From NCBI RefSeq assembly GCF_028453695.1, contig NC_135781.1, positions 496,001 to 560,000 on the forward strand: a stretch of 64,000 nt of DNA, in the 5' to 3' direction. This document shows, piece by piece, positions 38,088 to 49,150 of the stretch (positions are counted from its first letter, which is position 1; the number at the start of each line of letters is the position of its first letter). The notes under the pieces were generated by a model. The model did no database searches. It had not been told where the DNA came from and worked only from the letters and a program-made list of their open reading frames with translations. The stretch is from Augochlora pura (lineage: Eukaryota > Arthropoda > Insecta > Hymenoptera > Halictidae). Made by a program: the position numbers and the translations under genes.

Positions 38088-39260
38088 GTAAGTGTTGAAT
38101 CGACCTTTTTCACTCATCTCCGATCACCTATTCACAGTCGCCAGAAATGTAGCATTAATTGTTAATCGTCGAAATTATTAACGATGCATGCGCGTTCAAT
38201 TCCGTACCCAAGCTATCCCTACTCTATAGCTATATGTCCTTTTTAATTATCCGTAATTCTTTAAACCCTCGGAAAACGCCAGAAATATTGTGTGTACGGT
38301 GCACAGTGTTACATAAATCGTGAATTTCCAAATGTTTGTCCAGCGATTCATAAAAATATTACGCAATGTTTCGCGAACGGTGCGGAAACCGACGATCTGA
38401 TTTGTGTAAAGTGCGGTGTAATTCGGAATCTAAATGTTTGTTAACGGATAGAGCGCTTTCAAACTGTATTGAACGGCCTAGGTTGATTTCTGTGTACGTT
38501 TGGAATCGCTAACGCGCGCACAAAGCGTGTACTATAGTAATATAAAACGCGTCCGGCGCGGGAACACATTTTGAATGTAATATTCAGATCCCGCGGCGTG
38601 CAATTGAGATAGTCCATCAAGTGCTACACCATCGAGATAGAGGTCGATCAAACTGGCAATACGTCTAATCTTCTCGAATCGCCCTACAAATTCTGACAAA
38701 TTATCCTGCGATCGCGACAAACGCTGCAAATTTTCTGCCGGGCGTACACACAAGTACAAACATTTGTGGCCGCGCCAGCGGGAAGTTACGAAATTATAAT
38801 CGAACGAGTCCCACGGTTTGTGGAAATAAAAAGTTCAGCACGCGCACGGCAGCGACCGTATTAATATCGCAGGAAAGTAATTTACGCGCCCGATTCCCAC
38901 GTTTCGAATTGCCGAATGAATATTAGACACGTTCGAGGTACGCGAGTTTGCACGAAAAAGATTTCGCCGCGTCCGTGTGCACAACAGCGGCATTATTCGT
39001 TGAAGGTATTTATTCCATAACCGATGGAAATTCGGGTAACAGGAAGCCCGAACGAAATTGAATCTGCCAGCGTTTAACGGCGGCGCCAAAATAGGGCCAG
39101 TCGAAAGAAAAGACGGCCGGCCGGTTCGTTCAGGTTTGTTTGGAACAAAAGCTGGGCATTGCGGGGCATCGCTCTGGGCGACGTTTCTAAAATCATCGGT
39201 CGCGTGCCTCGATTTCACGCGATTACCATAGAAAAGCTCGTGGCCGCGGCTCCACGCAGC

Positions 39261-39295
39261 CGAAACGAGCCGAAACGAGGCGAAACGAGCCGAAC
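39261..39295. repeat. Tandem 10-bp repeat (CGAAACGAGC)n
   Basis: Three direct copies of CGAAACGAGC (one with GAGG) and part of a fourth. Confidence 0.85.
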
Positions 39296-40320
39296 GCGGC
39301 CTCTCAACCTCGCGGCGTTTCTAATAAACGTCATAGATCACCGAGGACAGATTAATCTTGCGTGATCGCGCGACGATCGCCGAGGCCGAGGATCCTTCTC
39401 GTTCGCGGAGCAGCCGGCCCGGGATGGCTGGACGGCCGGGGCCCCACGTTCCCTTTTTGCCGTTTAATTCGCGGCCGTGGTTTCAGTCATTATCGGGGCC
39501 GAATTAGACACGCTCGATTTGTCTTCCGACATTCCATAGCGCGGATCGAGATCGGGATGGGGATGCTGGAAAGCAGAGTCGGGAGGCTAAGTCATTTTCG
39601 GCCTGCAACTCTTTCGCCCGTGTTGCGATTCGGCCAGTTCTCTGCACATTGGACCGGTTCCCTCGAATATCTTGCAAAACGTTTTTCCAATTGTTTCTTC
39701 GATGTTACAACCACTGCGGAGCTAGAGATGCTCGGCAATGGAAAACGTAGAATGAAAGAAAATAAAGATGGTCGGAGGAGGAAAAATCGTCTGATTCTAT
39801 AAAGGAAACGATTAAGAACGAAGAGGCGCCGATTAACGCGGCAGCGAAGGCAATCGCGGCGCAAAGGTTTCACCGCGTCCGCGAAATACAATTAATTCGG
39901 GAACCATCGACGCAGGAATGCGGCGAATAAAAAACCGGCAGGCGGAAGCGTTCCTCCTAAACGATTTGGAACAGTTGAAACGCAAAGTAAACGGTGGCCT
40001 GCCGCGACAGCCATTTAATGGAATAATCAAGGGAAACATGATTTTCACGAAAGAGGATGACGAGGAGATAAAAGAGGTCGTCGGCGGCGCGCGGTGTAAT
40101 GTTGGCCGAGGCCGGGTCTCGGTTTGCCGAGTAAATAAATCAGAGGTGGTCCTCAGGAATTGATCGCGCACGCCAGATTTCACGCGACAGAGCGGCCGCG
40201 CAAAAACGTTAATACGGTCGCGGCACCGCGCTCGGAAAAAAGGATCATTCCGGCGACGAAAAAGCGGCGGTAATCGCCGGCGACGTATTCGACACAGTAT
40301 GGCGCGTATCAAGGTTCCCC

Positions 40321-40355
40321 CTACGCCCTACGCTCTACGCTCTACGCTCTACGCC
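40321..40355. repeat. Tandem 7-bp repeat (CTACGCT)n
   Basis: Exactly five heptamers. The first and last end in C (CTACGCC) and the middle three are CTACGCT. Confidence 0.95.
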
Positions 40356-41560
40356 GCCACCGCCACCGGTAGCCCACGGAAATCACATAGCGACGCCAGG
40401 AAATGTAAGACCCGAACCGTGCCGGATAACGGAAACAAGCTTAGGCAGACTCGGCCCATATCGAATTATGCTGTTAGAGAACTTCGCTAGCTTTGCCCAG
40501 GTTACCTAAAAGACGGTAGTTTTGGCCGCTGTAACCGCCCCTTCCGGCTCCGAGTACTCTACCGAGTTAGAGTTAGAGTTCATCTTTTGATGTTTCGCTT
40601 CAATTCCTAAACCATCGGGGTATCGCCGCGTCCCGTTCCTCGCCTATGGAAATTCCTCGAATTATTCTCAAATAATGAGATCATCGAATCTTTCGCTTCG
40701 ACCGCGCACAGATTTCGCTCCTCGACTTCCGAAGTCCCCCATCGGCGAACGTAACACTGTTTTCTAATTACGGTATATTCGACGTCAACTCTAGTAATTT
40801 TAAAATCATTTTCTAGCTTGGTCGAAGCGTGGCCGAACTCTTCAGCGAACAAACAATCGTGCTACACGTTTGTAACGTGATCGCTGGCAGATATTTTTTT
40901 CTCTTACAAATTGTTCTAATTACGAAAACATTTTAATAAAAAATAATTGAGGAGGTATTTTAATTTTTAATTCGAGCATACATTATGACAGAAGCATGGA
41001 AATCGTAATTTTTATCTAGATTATTGAGTTTGATATTGTGGGAATTTTTCGATTTAATATTCACCTTGAACCCAACTCTAACTTTGAAAATAATTAGAAC
41101 GTTTTGAAAAGAGTAGTGTTACATTTGATAAAAAAGTCCATCAAACGACCAACAAATTAACGATATATTGAATATAAAACGATAAATTTGTGTGCGAGAA
41201 GGGTAGAATAAACGTTGTTAATTTTCCATGAAATAGGAAATGTCCGTTCGTCGGGCAGACCGCCGCTTCGCGATTAAATGCAGGTAGAAGAAATCAAAAA
41301 ATCGCAAATGGACGCCGTGGGGACTCCGGAAATGACGAAACGTCGTCAAAAGGCTGCCACGTTGGTACCTAACAACATTATTACGGGAAGAACTTTCGGC
41401 GCAAAACTAAATCCCCCTCGTAATAAAGGTCAAAGTCCGCGTAATCCTCGATTTCATGAACTTTTCCGCCGGCGATTAAAAGCGAGCGTAATTCTTACAT
41501 CCGCGAATCGTGTAATAATAAACTATTCCGATGCCATTTCGTTTCGAGTTCTGTCGCGTT

Positions 41561-41695
41561 GAGAGAGAGAGAGAGAGAGAGAGGGGGAGGGAGAGGAAGC
41601 GGGACCAGCAGGGACAGAGGCAGGAAAAAATGCGCAAAAACACGACGTAGCTGGTATTAGAAGGGGGAGATAGAGAGAGAGAGAGAGAGAGAGAG
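41561..41695. repeat. Pair of (GA)n microsatellites in a purine-rich segment
   Basis: GA runs lie at 41561-41583 and 41672-41695, joined by GGGAGGGAGAGG and other purine-rich DNA. The minus strand encodes serine/leucine-repeat frames here that are artefacts. Confidence 0.9.
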
Positions 41696-41990
41696 GAAGA
41701 AGGAGAGTGTTTGCACATTTTCCAATAAAGTGGCATGCGGACGCGTGGCGGAGGCGAGTGGTGGGTCGTGTCCTTGCTTGAAATAACAGGGGTGCACCGT
41801 GCGCGGAATTAATACTTGGCTCCCGCGTGCCGGATTTGTCATTTTCCGTTTCTCCGGCCCTCGTCGCGTCCTCTCTCACCACGATCGAGTCGGGGCCCCG
41901 TCTTCGTCGGGCGGCGGTAAACGATCGGAAAACCACAGAAACCACGAGCCGCCGCCGCTGCAGCGCCGATATAATTCATCGAGGAGCGAG

Positions 41991-42060
41991 CGCGTGCACG
42001 CACGTGCACACACACACACAAACACGCGCGCACGCACGCATGCACGCTCACGCATGTGTG
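41991..42060. repeat. Alternating purine-pyrimidine (CA/CG) tract
   Basis: CGCGTGCACG is followed by a CA run and GCGCACGCACGCATGCACG. Purine and pyrimidine alternate over most of the tract, with a break at AA near 42021. Confidence 0.85.
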
Positions 42061-42829
42061 CCCCGGCCGCATCCAGTTCGGATTCGGACCCAGAAGAGTT
42101 AAGACTCTCGACCACGGCTTTCGTGCTCCCCGCATATTTGTCTTCGGCGTCCACTCGACTTTCGCAGCTCGTGTTCGCGCGTGAAACCGGCGAATCGTGT
42201 CACGGGGCGAGGATGCGTGCCTCTTCGGCTTCGATTAAGTGAACAACGAAGCCGAGACCCGGGCTTTACGATTTCCCTAGAATCCCTTTCATTCGCGTTG
42301 TCACTACCGCCGCATAAATTCTCCCTTCGCATTCTCGCCGATTGAGTTATCTGCTTTCTCGCCGAGGACCTCGATCCTCGATTTTTATGGGGCCGGATTT
42401 TTAAGCGCGCTCCGCTTAATCCGAGTGGATTTCGTGGCTGAATTACAGTTTTATTCGGCAAAGCATTGTCTCGTAATGAAACAGCGAACTGAAAGAGAAT
42501 CTTTGTTGTTCGCAGTTTCAGTCGGTTCACTACGTATTCACTGTTTTCTATCTCGCGTGTCCAAAAGAGCTTTTGCAACAATTTGGTCGAATCCTTTGAG
42601 CGACTCTCTTTGAAAACTTCAAAATTGCGAAAACGTAAAACAATGCGAGCGCTAGATGCGCTAGATCATTTTTAGACAACAGGTATCCCAACTTTGAAGA
42701 CGCCCGATCGCTGGCAATTTTTCACTCGTATTAATCCACGTAACAACATATTGCTCTTGCGCGTCGCGAGAGGAAGCGTTGAAAAATAACAAAAAAAATC
42801 CGACGGAGCGTAACGCGCCGTTCGCTAAA

Positions 42830-43250
42830 AATTCAGGATCGGCCCAAGAAGCGATATCCAAGGGAGAAATAGATGACGGGAAGCCGTGGGACGAGCCAGT
42901 ACTTCCGCTGCATTCGGGTGAAAAGTCCCGAAAGTTATCTAGCAGGACGGGGCCGCAGTGTTCCGGAACACGTGCAAGTGAATTTGCCTTCTGCATTATA
43001 CAGGAATGTGTCTCGTGACATGCTCGGTGTACATAAGCGGGCACAGAGACAAAGTGCCACGGCCCTTTGTACCGAATGGGGGTGACAATGGACCTCGCTC
43101 TCCGCATTGTCACTGGGTTAACCAACGTTTTCAGGGGATATCGCGGATGTTTGGCATCGCCGTGGCTCGGCCAACATCAGCTCATCATCTTTTATTCAAC
43201 CCTTTGCGTGCGGCATGCCGCGAACGTGACTCGCCTGTGGAACTGTAATT
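42830..43250. promoter_or_regulatory. Candidate enhancer block with paired SOX/HMG motifs
   Basis: This is a repeat-free block inside the long intron. It contains a perfect 12-bp palindrome TGTTCCGGAACA at 42959-42970 overlapping an E-box CACGTG at 42969-42974. Two inverted pairs of SOX/HMG-type words follow: ACAAAG at 43049-43054 with CTTTGT at 43065-43070, and GTGACAATG at 43082-43090 with CATTGTCAC at 43105-43113. Motif presence is seen directly; regulatory function is inferred. Confidence 0.35.
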
Positions 43251-44944
43251 ACTGAACATCAACCACCTATGTTTTCGAGCATTCCCGGTTTCGCTCTGCG
43301 TCGAACTTTGAACGTTAACAAAGCCACCTTAGTACGCAATGTGTCTCTCCTGTTGCGTCGAGTTTCTCTGAATTAAATAAATGCGCTGCCTCTATGCCGA
43401 CCTATGAACGCGTCTGACCTTTATGTTCTCGAATGAAATCGTTCATTTAAGTTTCAACGTATTGATCTCGGACAGAAATGCCGACTCTATGGACTTGTTA
43501 TATAAAGTCTTTTATAACACTCTTAATAACGAGAACAACTTTACAATCGTATGTCTATTCTCAGCTATAAAAATTATGAATTTGTTTTACTTTCACATAA
43601 AATTAAAACACATTATTGCGTTGCGTATGCAACCGAGTGATTAGCTAGTCGAACAATTCGATATCGAAGCAGGAATATCGAAATCACAGATGTTTCCGCA
43701 GCATGCTCTCCGCGCGAGATTTTTCCGGGCGTTTGTGATCTCGGAAGATTCGGCATCAGCGATCGTGCAATCTCGAAATCTGCAAAGCGCATCGCGGAAC
43801 ACGCCGCGCCGAGCGGCAGAATGAAATCGAAATTGAATTTCTGGCCCCCTCCCGCGATACCGGCTCGGTGCGCGAAGATCTCTCCCTCGTGAAACCATCA
43901 CACGATTACGCTAATTCGGGTATCATTTATTTTTCGTTCACCCTTCCTCTTCTTCCTTACCCTCGATTACTCCGCTCGCTGCGCAAACGAATCTCCTGCC
44001 CGACACACCGGCACAACCCTCTCCTATGCCGCGTGGATGTTGATGCGGACGCGAGTGTGTATACCTCGTGAACCGCTCTCCACGTCGGACCGGAGCGACT
44101 TTGAAGTGCGCGGGGTTTTTGATGTACCCGCCAACTGTTCCAGCCTCGTTCACCATGCAAAGCAGTGAATCACGCATTAGGCTAAGATGAAGCGACAAAT
44201 CAACCAAGTAATCGACCGGTGTACGCCGAAGACAAACGTTTCGATAACCCCCCTCGTCCAGCGCGATAAGTGGGTTTGCTCTTTTGGATTAACCCGTCGA
44301 CCAATTCGCTCCGTTTCCATGGCGATCAAACGGGAAAATCAAACGGCAACAACTCTACTCTCGTGGATTTAAAAGGATAATTTTTCGGAAAACAGAAATA
44401 TCGGAAATGTAACTAATCAAGAATGCGTCGAGGAAGCTTATCTATTAAATCGAAAATTGTTCGATTGCAATTATTTTAAATAAAGAGAACAGAATTTAAT
44501 TTCGAAATTTTCAAAGATCGGAATAATGTTCACGTTTAACAGATTCTTTTTAAAAATCTCCGTCGCGCGTCAGAGTGGTCAAAGTACAGGAAGGGGTTAA
44601 ATCAGGAGACTCGGCAAAGACAAATGGATCTCTTCCATCGAAAAAGATGAATTCGCATTTCTACGTGTCTCGGAGAAAATTGAGTGGCGAGGAGGACGCG
44701 GAACGGATCGCAGAGAGAATCGTTGAGCGATCGAAGCGGTATGTCTCCGGGAGGATGGATCGGCAAAGAAAATTCGCAAGACGAGGATCGAGCAGGTGTC
44801 CCGTGCTTTCCGCAGTAATAATTTTTCTAGACCGTTTCATTTGGCACGGACGTCAGACGCGACGCGCCGTGATCAGTCAAGCGATGTCGGCTTGTGTTTT
44901 AGTCTTTAACCCGTTCTGCTTCCAGTAATTAAGACTCCAGCATA

Positions 44945-45301
44945 AAAAAGAGGGACGGCGATAGGAGGTGGAGGCGGAGCGAGCGAGATCGGTAGAGAAA
45001 GAAAGAAGGAAGGAAGGAAGGAAGGAAGGGAGGATGGAAGGAAGGTAGGAAGGAAGGAAGGAAAGCAGGAAGGAAGGAAGGAAGGGTAGGGTGAGGCGAG
45101 GACGATGCGAAACGTAGTCAGGGGGAGAGAAGAGAGCAGAGAGAGCAGAGAGAGGAGAGCGGAGCAGAAATAGAAGAACGAACCGGGTGGGTAGTAGGTG
45201 GTGTACGGTGGTTGGAGGTGAAGGTGGGGCGTCGAAGAGAAAGAAGGAGAGAGGAAGGAAGAAGGTGAACGTCGAGGTAGCGTGGAGGGAGGGAGAGTAG
45301 G
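44945..45301. repeat. Long polypurine tract with (GGAA)n core
   Basis: About 350 bases of strongly purine-rich + strand. A GAAG/GGAA tetramer core lies at 45003-45090, followed by GAGAGCAGAGAGAG and AGGAAGGAAG segments. The minus strand is correspondingly polypyrimidine and gives long Leu/Ser/Pro frames (176 and 156 codons) that I regard as artefacts. Confidence 0.85.
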
Positions 45302-45603
45302 TTGGCTGTACGATGACATGCTCCTTTGTTCTGCCCTTTTGCAGAAGACACCGTAGCGAGTAGCATTTGCAAGCACAAAGAGAAATAATGACTAGTCCAG
45401 TGTTCAACTAATATTTGCTTCCAACTTTTCCCGAGATTTTTTCTCCGAGAATGCTTCCCTTTGTCATTCGTGAGAGCCGGTAGACACGACGTTGACGACG
45501 CTGGCCCGGTTCGGCTTGTCAGAAAAAGTGCTCCGCACTCCGCTCTACCACGCTCCGCTCCGTTCCGCTCCGCTCCGGTCGGCGGGGGCGGATATCTCGG
45601 CGG

Positions 45604-45677
45604 GTCGCGTCGCGTCGCGTCGTGTCGCGTCGCATCGCGTCGAGGAAGAGGAAGAGGAAGAGGAAGAGGAAGAGGAG
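45604..45677. repeat. Adjacent (GTCGC)n pentamers and (GGAAGA)n hexamers
   Basis: GTCGC-type pentamers occupy 45604-45640 and switch abruptly to GGAAGA hexamers at 45643-45677. The hexamers encode a Glu run on the + strand and a Ser run on the minus strand. Confidence 0.9.
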
Positions 45678-47258
45678 CAAGGCTTAAGACGGCTAGTGTC
45701 TGTTGTCGTCTTATGTACCGCGGAACAAAGGACTTCCCTTTGCATATCTAACAGACAGCATGTAGTGCACGCGACTTTTTCGTTTACATTCGCTTCCGTT
45801 TTAGTTTCGCCTCTCTGCCTTTCGGCCTTCGGGACAAAGAGCACGCCACTTCGCCTTCTCTTTCACGGTTCCAGGCTGCGAGAGCCTTACCTACCCCCTC
45901 GCCCGTTTATTGGACGCGAAACTTTCGAGATTAAAAGAAATTGCCGGCTGCGGCGGTGGCTGTGCTCCGGAGCCTCGCAAACGTGAGCTATGATCGATAA
46001 ACGCCGCAGTCTCTGTCCACGAAGGTTGGATTTTTCGTTCTCTTTTACTCTTAGCAATTAATCTCCTAGCCTCGCAATTTCATTCGAAAATTAACGTTGG
46101 ACCTACCTAGCGCTAAAAATGGATTTATTTAGATTTCTCGATAAACGGGTTCTCCTTATTGAAAAATTTCCATTTTTCTAACAAACTGTCGTATAATGCC
46201 ACTCTGTTGGAAGCTTTACATTTCATCGAAACAATTGTAGTAACTCGGAAATAGGGCGACGCAGTTGTCAGATTGTTGAGAACGTGTCCCGTTTTATTCA
46301 GATTATAAGGGCAAAGTCGGCGATCCAGCGGAACGAGTATTAATATTTTTCAACGGCGAGATTTTCGCATCTCCGGCGAGAGCACGAACTCGCAAACTAT
46401 GCGTCGGTAGAAGGGTGACCATCGGATCCACTCTATATCTAGTTTAGTGGTCCTGGTTTTTCGAGGGTGGTAGTTGCTGGTCGCGATGGTGGTGGTGAAA
46501 TCGAGTTAGCCAAATTAACCATGAAATAGACTCCCTCCGCCCTAGTGTCTGTCTATCTCGTCAGCCGCTCGTGTCGTTCGCATCGTTCCACGACCACTAA
46601 CCAAAGCTAACCAGCCCCGCAGGCCATTTTAGGGCCACTGCACGCAAAATTCAACTATCGGATCTAAAGAAAACGTGGACACTGTTCCCCCCGTGGCGTT
46701 CCTCCGGTATACTCTCGGATGATCAACGTTTTTTAGCGGCGGTGTCTTCGCCTTGATCATCGTTTGTTTGCCACGGTATTGCGCGACGCTTGTCGAACCA
46801 CTCGAAAATATTCCATTCGAGACGGATCTATAAACACGCGATCCAAAAGTGACAACCAAACTATCGTAATCGATATATTCTAAACTAATGTTATAAAGTA
46901 GAAATACTGTATAGGCCAGACGAAATTATTTTCTGATTTAGGATTAAAATGGCTTTCAGTGCAAAGGGTTAATATATTGTAAATTGCATATACAAATACA
47001 GGTTTCTTACTTTGAAAATTGACATTAAGAAGGAAATTACAGGCTCGCAAAGAAAATTACTGATGATACATGGGGGATAGTAACCTTTTTTAATGGGGTC
47101 TTTGCGGAGAGTTTCTCCAACTATTGGCGTTTGTCGGTTGAACAATTTGATGTGTTTTATACTTGATATCTTATAACTTTTTTGGGGATAGATTAGGACG
47201 GTTTATTGAGACAATTCAGTTTCGGAAAAAATGATGGGTTGGTTCGGTAACCGAAGCG
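45678..47258. other. Intronic stretch without a supported gene
   Basis: The interval 46390-46650 is repeat-free, with Runt-type words (TTAGTGGTC, ACCACTAACC) in opposite orientation and GGCCATTTTAGGGCC at 46622-46636. It is a possible regulatory block, at motif level only. The remainder is AT-rich with nothing recognised. Confidence 0.4.
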
Positions 47259-47278
47259 AACGAGCGAGCGAGCGAGCG
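47259..47278. repeat. (GAGC)n tetranucleotide microsatellite
   Basis: About five GAGC-type units followed directly by a short TC run. Confidence 0.85.
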
Positions 47279-47469
47279 TCTCTCTCTCGGGCTTGATTCA
47301 TGGGCACGATGATCCCATTGACAAATAAGAAGGACGCGGGTCGGCCTTTTTCTCATTAGCGGCACTTTGAACTAACCCGCCCACGTTATGACAAACTAGA
47401 TTAATTTTCTGTCCAAAAGGGACCGCCTTCCCGATCGTTTGTTACGAAATTTCAACTGTCAGAAATTGC

Positions 47470-47553
47470 TCGGTCGGTCCCTGGTCCCTGGTCCCTGGTC
47501 CATGGTGGTTCACGGTCCACGGTCCACACGGTCCACACGGTCCCTGGTCCCGC
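47470..47553. repeat. Heptamer array (GGTCCCT)n grading into GGTCCAC units
   Basis: Three GGTCCCT units are followed by GGTCCAT, then GGTCCAC and 9-bp GGTCCACAC variants, and a final GGTCCCT. Confidence 0.85.
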
Positions 47554-47680
47554 GACCTGCGACTCCGCTCTGCGGTAACGCAAAAACCGGTGTTCGACCG
47601 ATCGCGCATTAAAAATCGTTTGCACGGTCCGCAGCGCGGGGGCTCGTTCTTCTCTTTGTTTGTAACGTTTTTCCGCGGAC

Positions 47681-47705
47681 CGAGCCGAGCCGAGCCGAGC
47701 CGAGT
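47681..47705. repeat. Pentamer array (CGAGC)n
   Basis: About five copies of CGAGC, equivalent to GAGCC in register, without the GCGCC partner. Confidence 0.9.
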
Positions 47706-48805
47706 ATTTGTCGTTGCGCGCGCGATTGTTTTATTTCAACACGGCTCGCGTATGAAAACCAACGCGGCGTTTCACCGGACCCGTGTTTTGCGACGATAAT
47801 TTTCATCCCGGAATTACGTGTTTTAAACAAAAGCAAACGTTTGCCGTATGAATCGTTTTGTTTTGTTTCAATGAGTATCATATTTTTGCCGGGGTAATCC
47901 GATAGAAGATAATTGTAAAACAAACGATAACCAATTACTCTTGAAACGTGATATGGAATAATAATGCCTGATTCGTATTCAGATCGGTTCTTTATTTCTT
48001 TCTTTCTTTTTTTCTTTTTTTTTTCGTTGCCCCGTTTCTTTCTCTTCGTTTCTTTGTGCGTGCCCGCGTTCCTTTCGCGTCATTGTATTTCGTTCAACAA
48101 AGAATATCATTATTATGTTTATCACTGCAAACCAGAACAATGCTTCTCTCGAACAAAGAATTTGTTCGTTCTTGTTCCGAGGGAAGAAAAAAAAGAATGT
48201 TTATTATTGCCAACAATCCACGGTTGCTTTACCTTGTTTAATGAACCCGATATCGCGCTCCATTGAATTTTACGATCAACGTAAAAATTAATTTGGTCAT
48301 TTGTATTTAGTTTCCTGCGGAATTTCAATGTTTGCTCGGCGCAAAATGTATCGATTCCCGCAGACCTTTCGAATCTTTCGCACCGTGGCAATTTTAGCGG
48401 CGACAGCTGCACCGTAGATTTCGTTTAATTATTATTATTTGGCTGTTGCCGGAATGAAAAGCATCGATACGACGTAATTGTTGTTTGAAAGTAAGAGACC
48501 GGACTTTCTTCGAAAAGCGCACGAATAGGCATCCGATAAATAAGCTGTCAAGAACCGTCGCGTGAAATTTTACGGTCGTATAAAAATCGGCGGCGCAGCG
48601 ATAACAATAAATAAAGTAGCCGTTCGAGGGGATGGCTAGACGGACGATCCGGATCAGCTTTAAATCATTGGTCCGCAAAAGGTATTCGTCGTTCCGTGGC
48701 TGCGGCCCTAATAATTTTAATTAACGACGGCACCCGTTGCCGATGCTTTGACGTAACTGGAACCTATTACACCTACCGGCTCTCTCACCATCGGCAGAGC
48801 GAGCG
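47706..48805. other. Intronic stretch without a supported gene
   Basis: AT-rich DNA with a T-rich CTTT run at 47996-48024. No coding or RNA signal was recognised. Confidence 0.45.
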
Positions 48806-48830
48806 CGCGTACGCGTACGCGTACGCGTAC
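48806..48830. repeat. Self-complementary hexamer array (GTACGC)n
   Basis: About four copies of GTACGC. The array is its own reverse complement (ACGCGT and GTAC are palindromes), so it can fold into a cruciform. Confidence 0.9.
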
Positions 48831-48879
48831 AGCATACCTCTAGTAATCCCCGTAGCGATACTAAAGCCGGGCACGTAGT

Positions 48880-49150
48880 AAAAGGCTAGCGAAGGGACGC
48901 GGTTTTCATTGCAAAAATCGGGGGATCCGGTTAAAAATATTCAAAGGTGGGAGCGATGGCCGGAGAGGGGTTTATAACTCACGTCAGGCAGGTAATTAGC
49001 CGCTTTTGCCCAGCTGTAATGGACCCGCTAAGGCACTAAGCGAGACCCTTAACTTATTTAAATGAACTGGTAACCCATGTCCATGTCCAACGCGAGCCCA
49101 GACACGAGGCAATATAGAAAAACCATTTATAAGGGCACTATTCCGGATGC
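48880..49150. promoter_or_regulatory. Candidate regulatory block, repeat-free
   Basis: A compact segment free of simple repeats, with homeodomain-like TAATTAG at 48992-48998, an E-box CAGCTG at 49011-49016 and CCATTTATAAGG at 49122-49133. Flanking DNA is repeat-rich by contrast. Motifs are seen; function is inferred and weak. Confidence 0.25.

Noticed and set aside
44877..45407. Minus-strand frames of 156-176 codons rich in Leu, Ser and Pro
   Set aside because: They are the translation of the polypyrimidine complement of the 45-kb purine tract.
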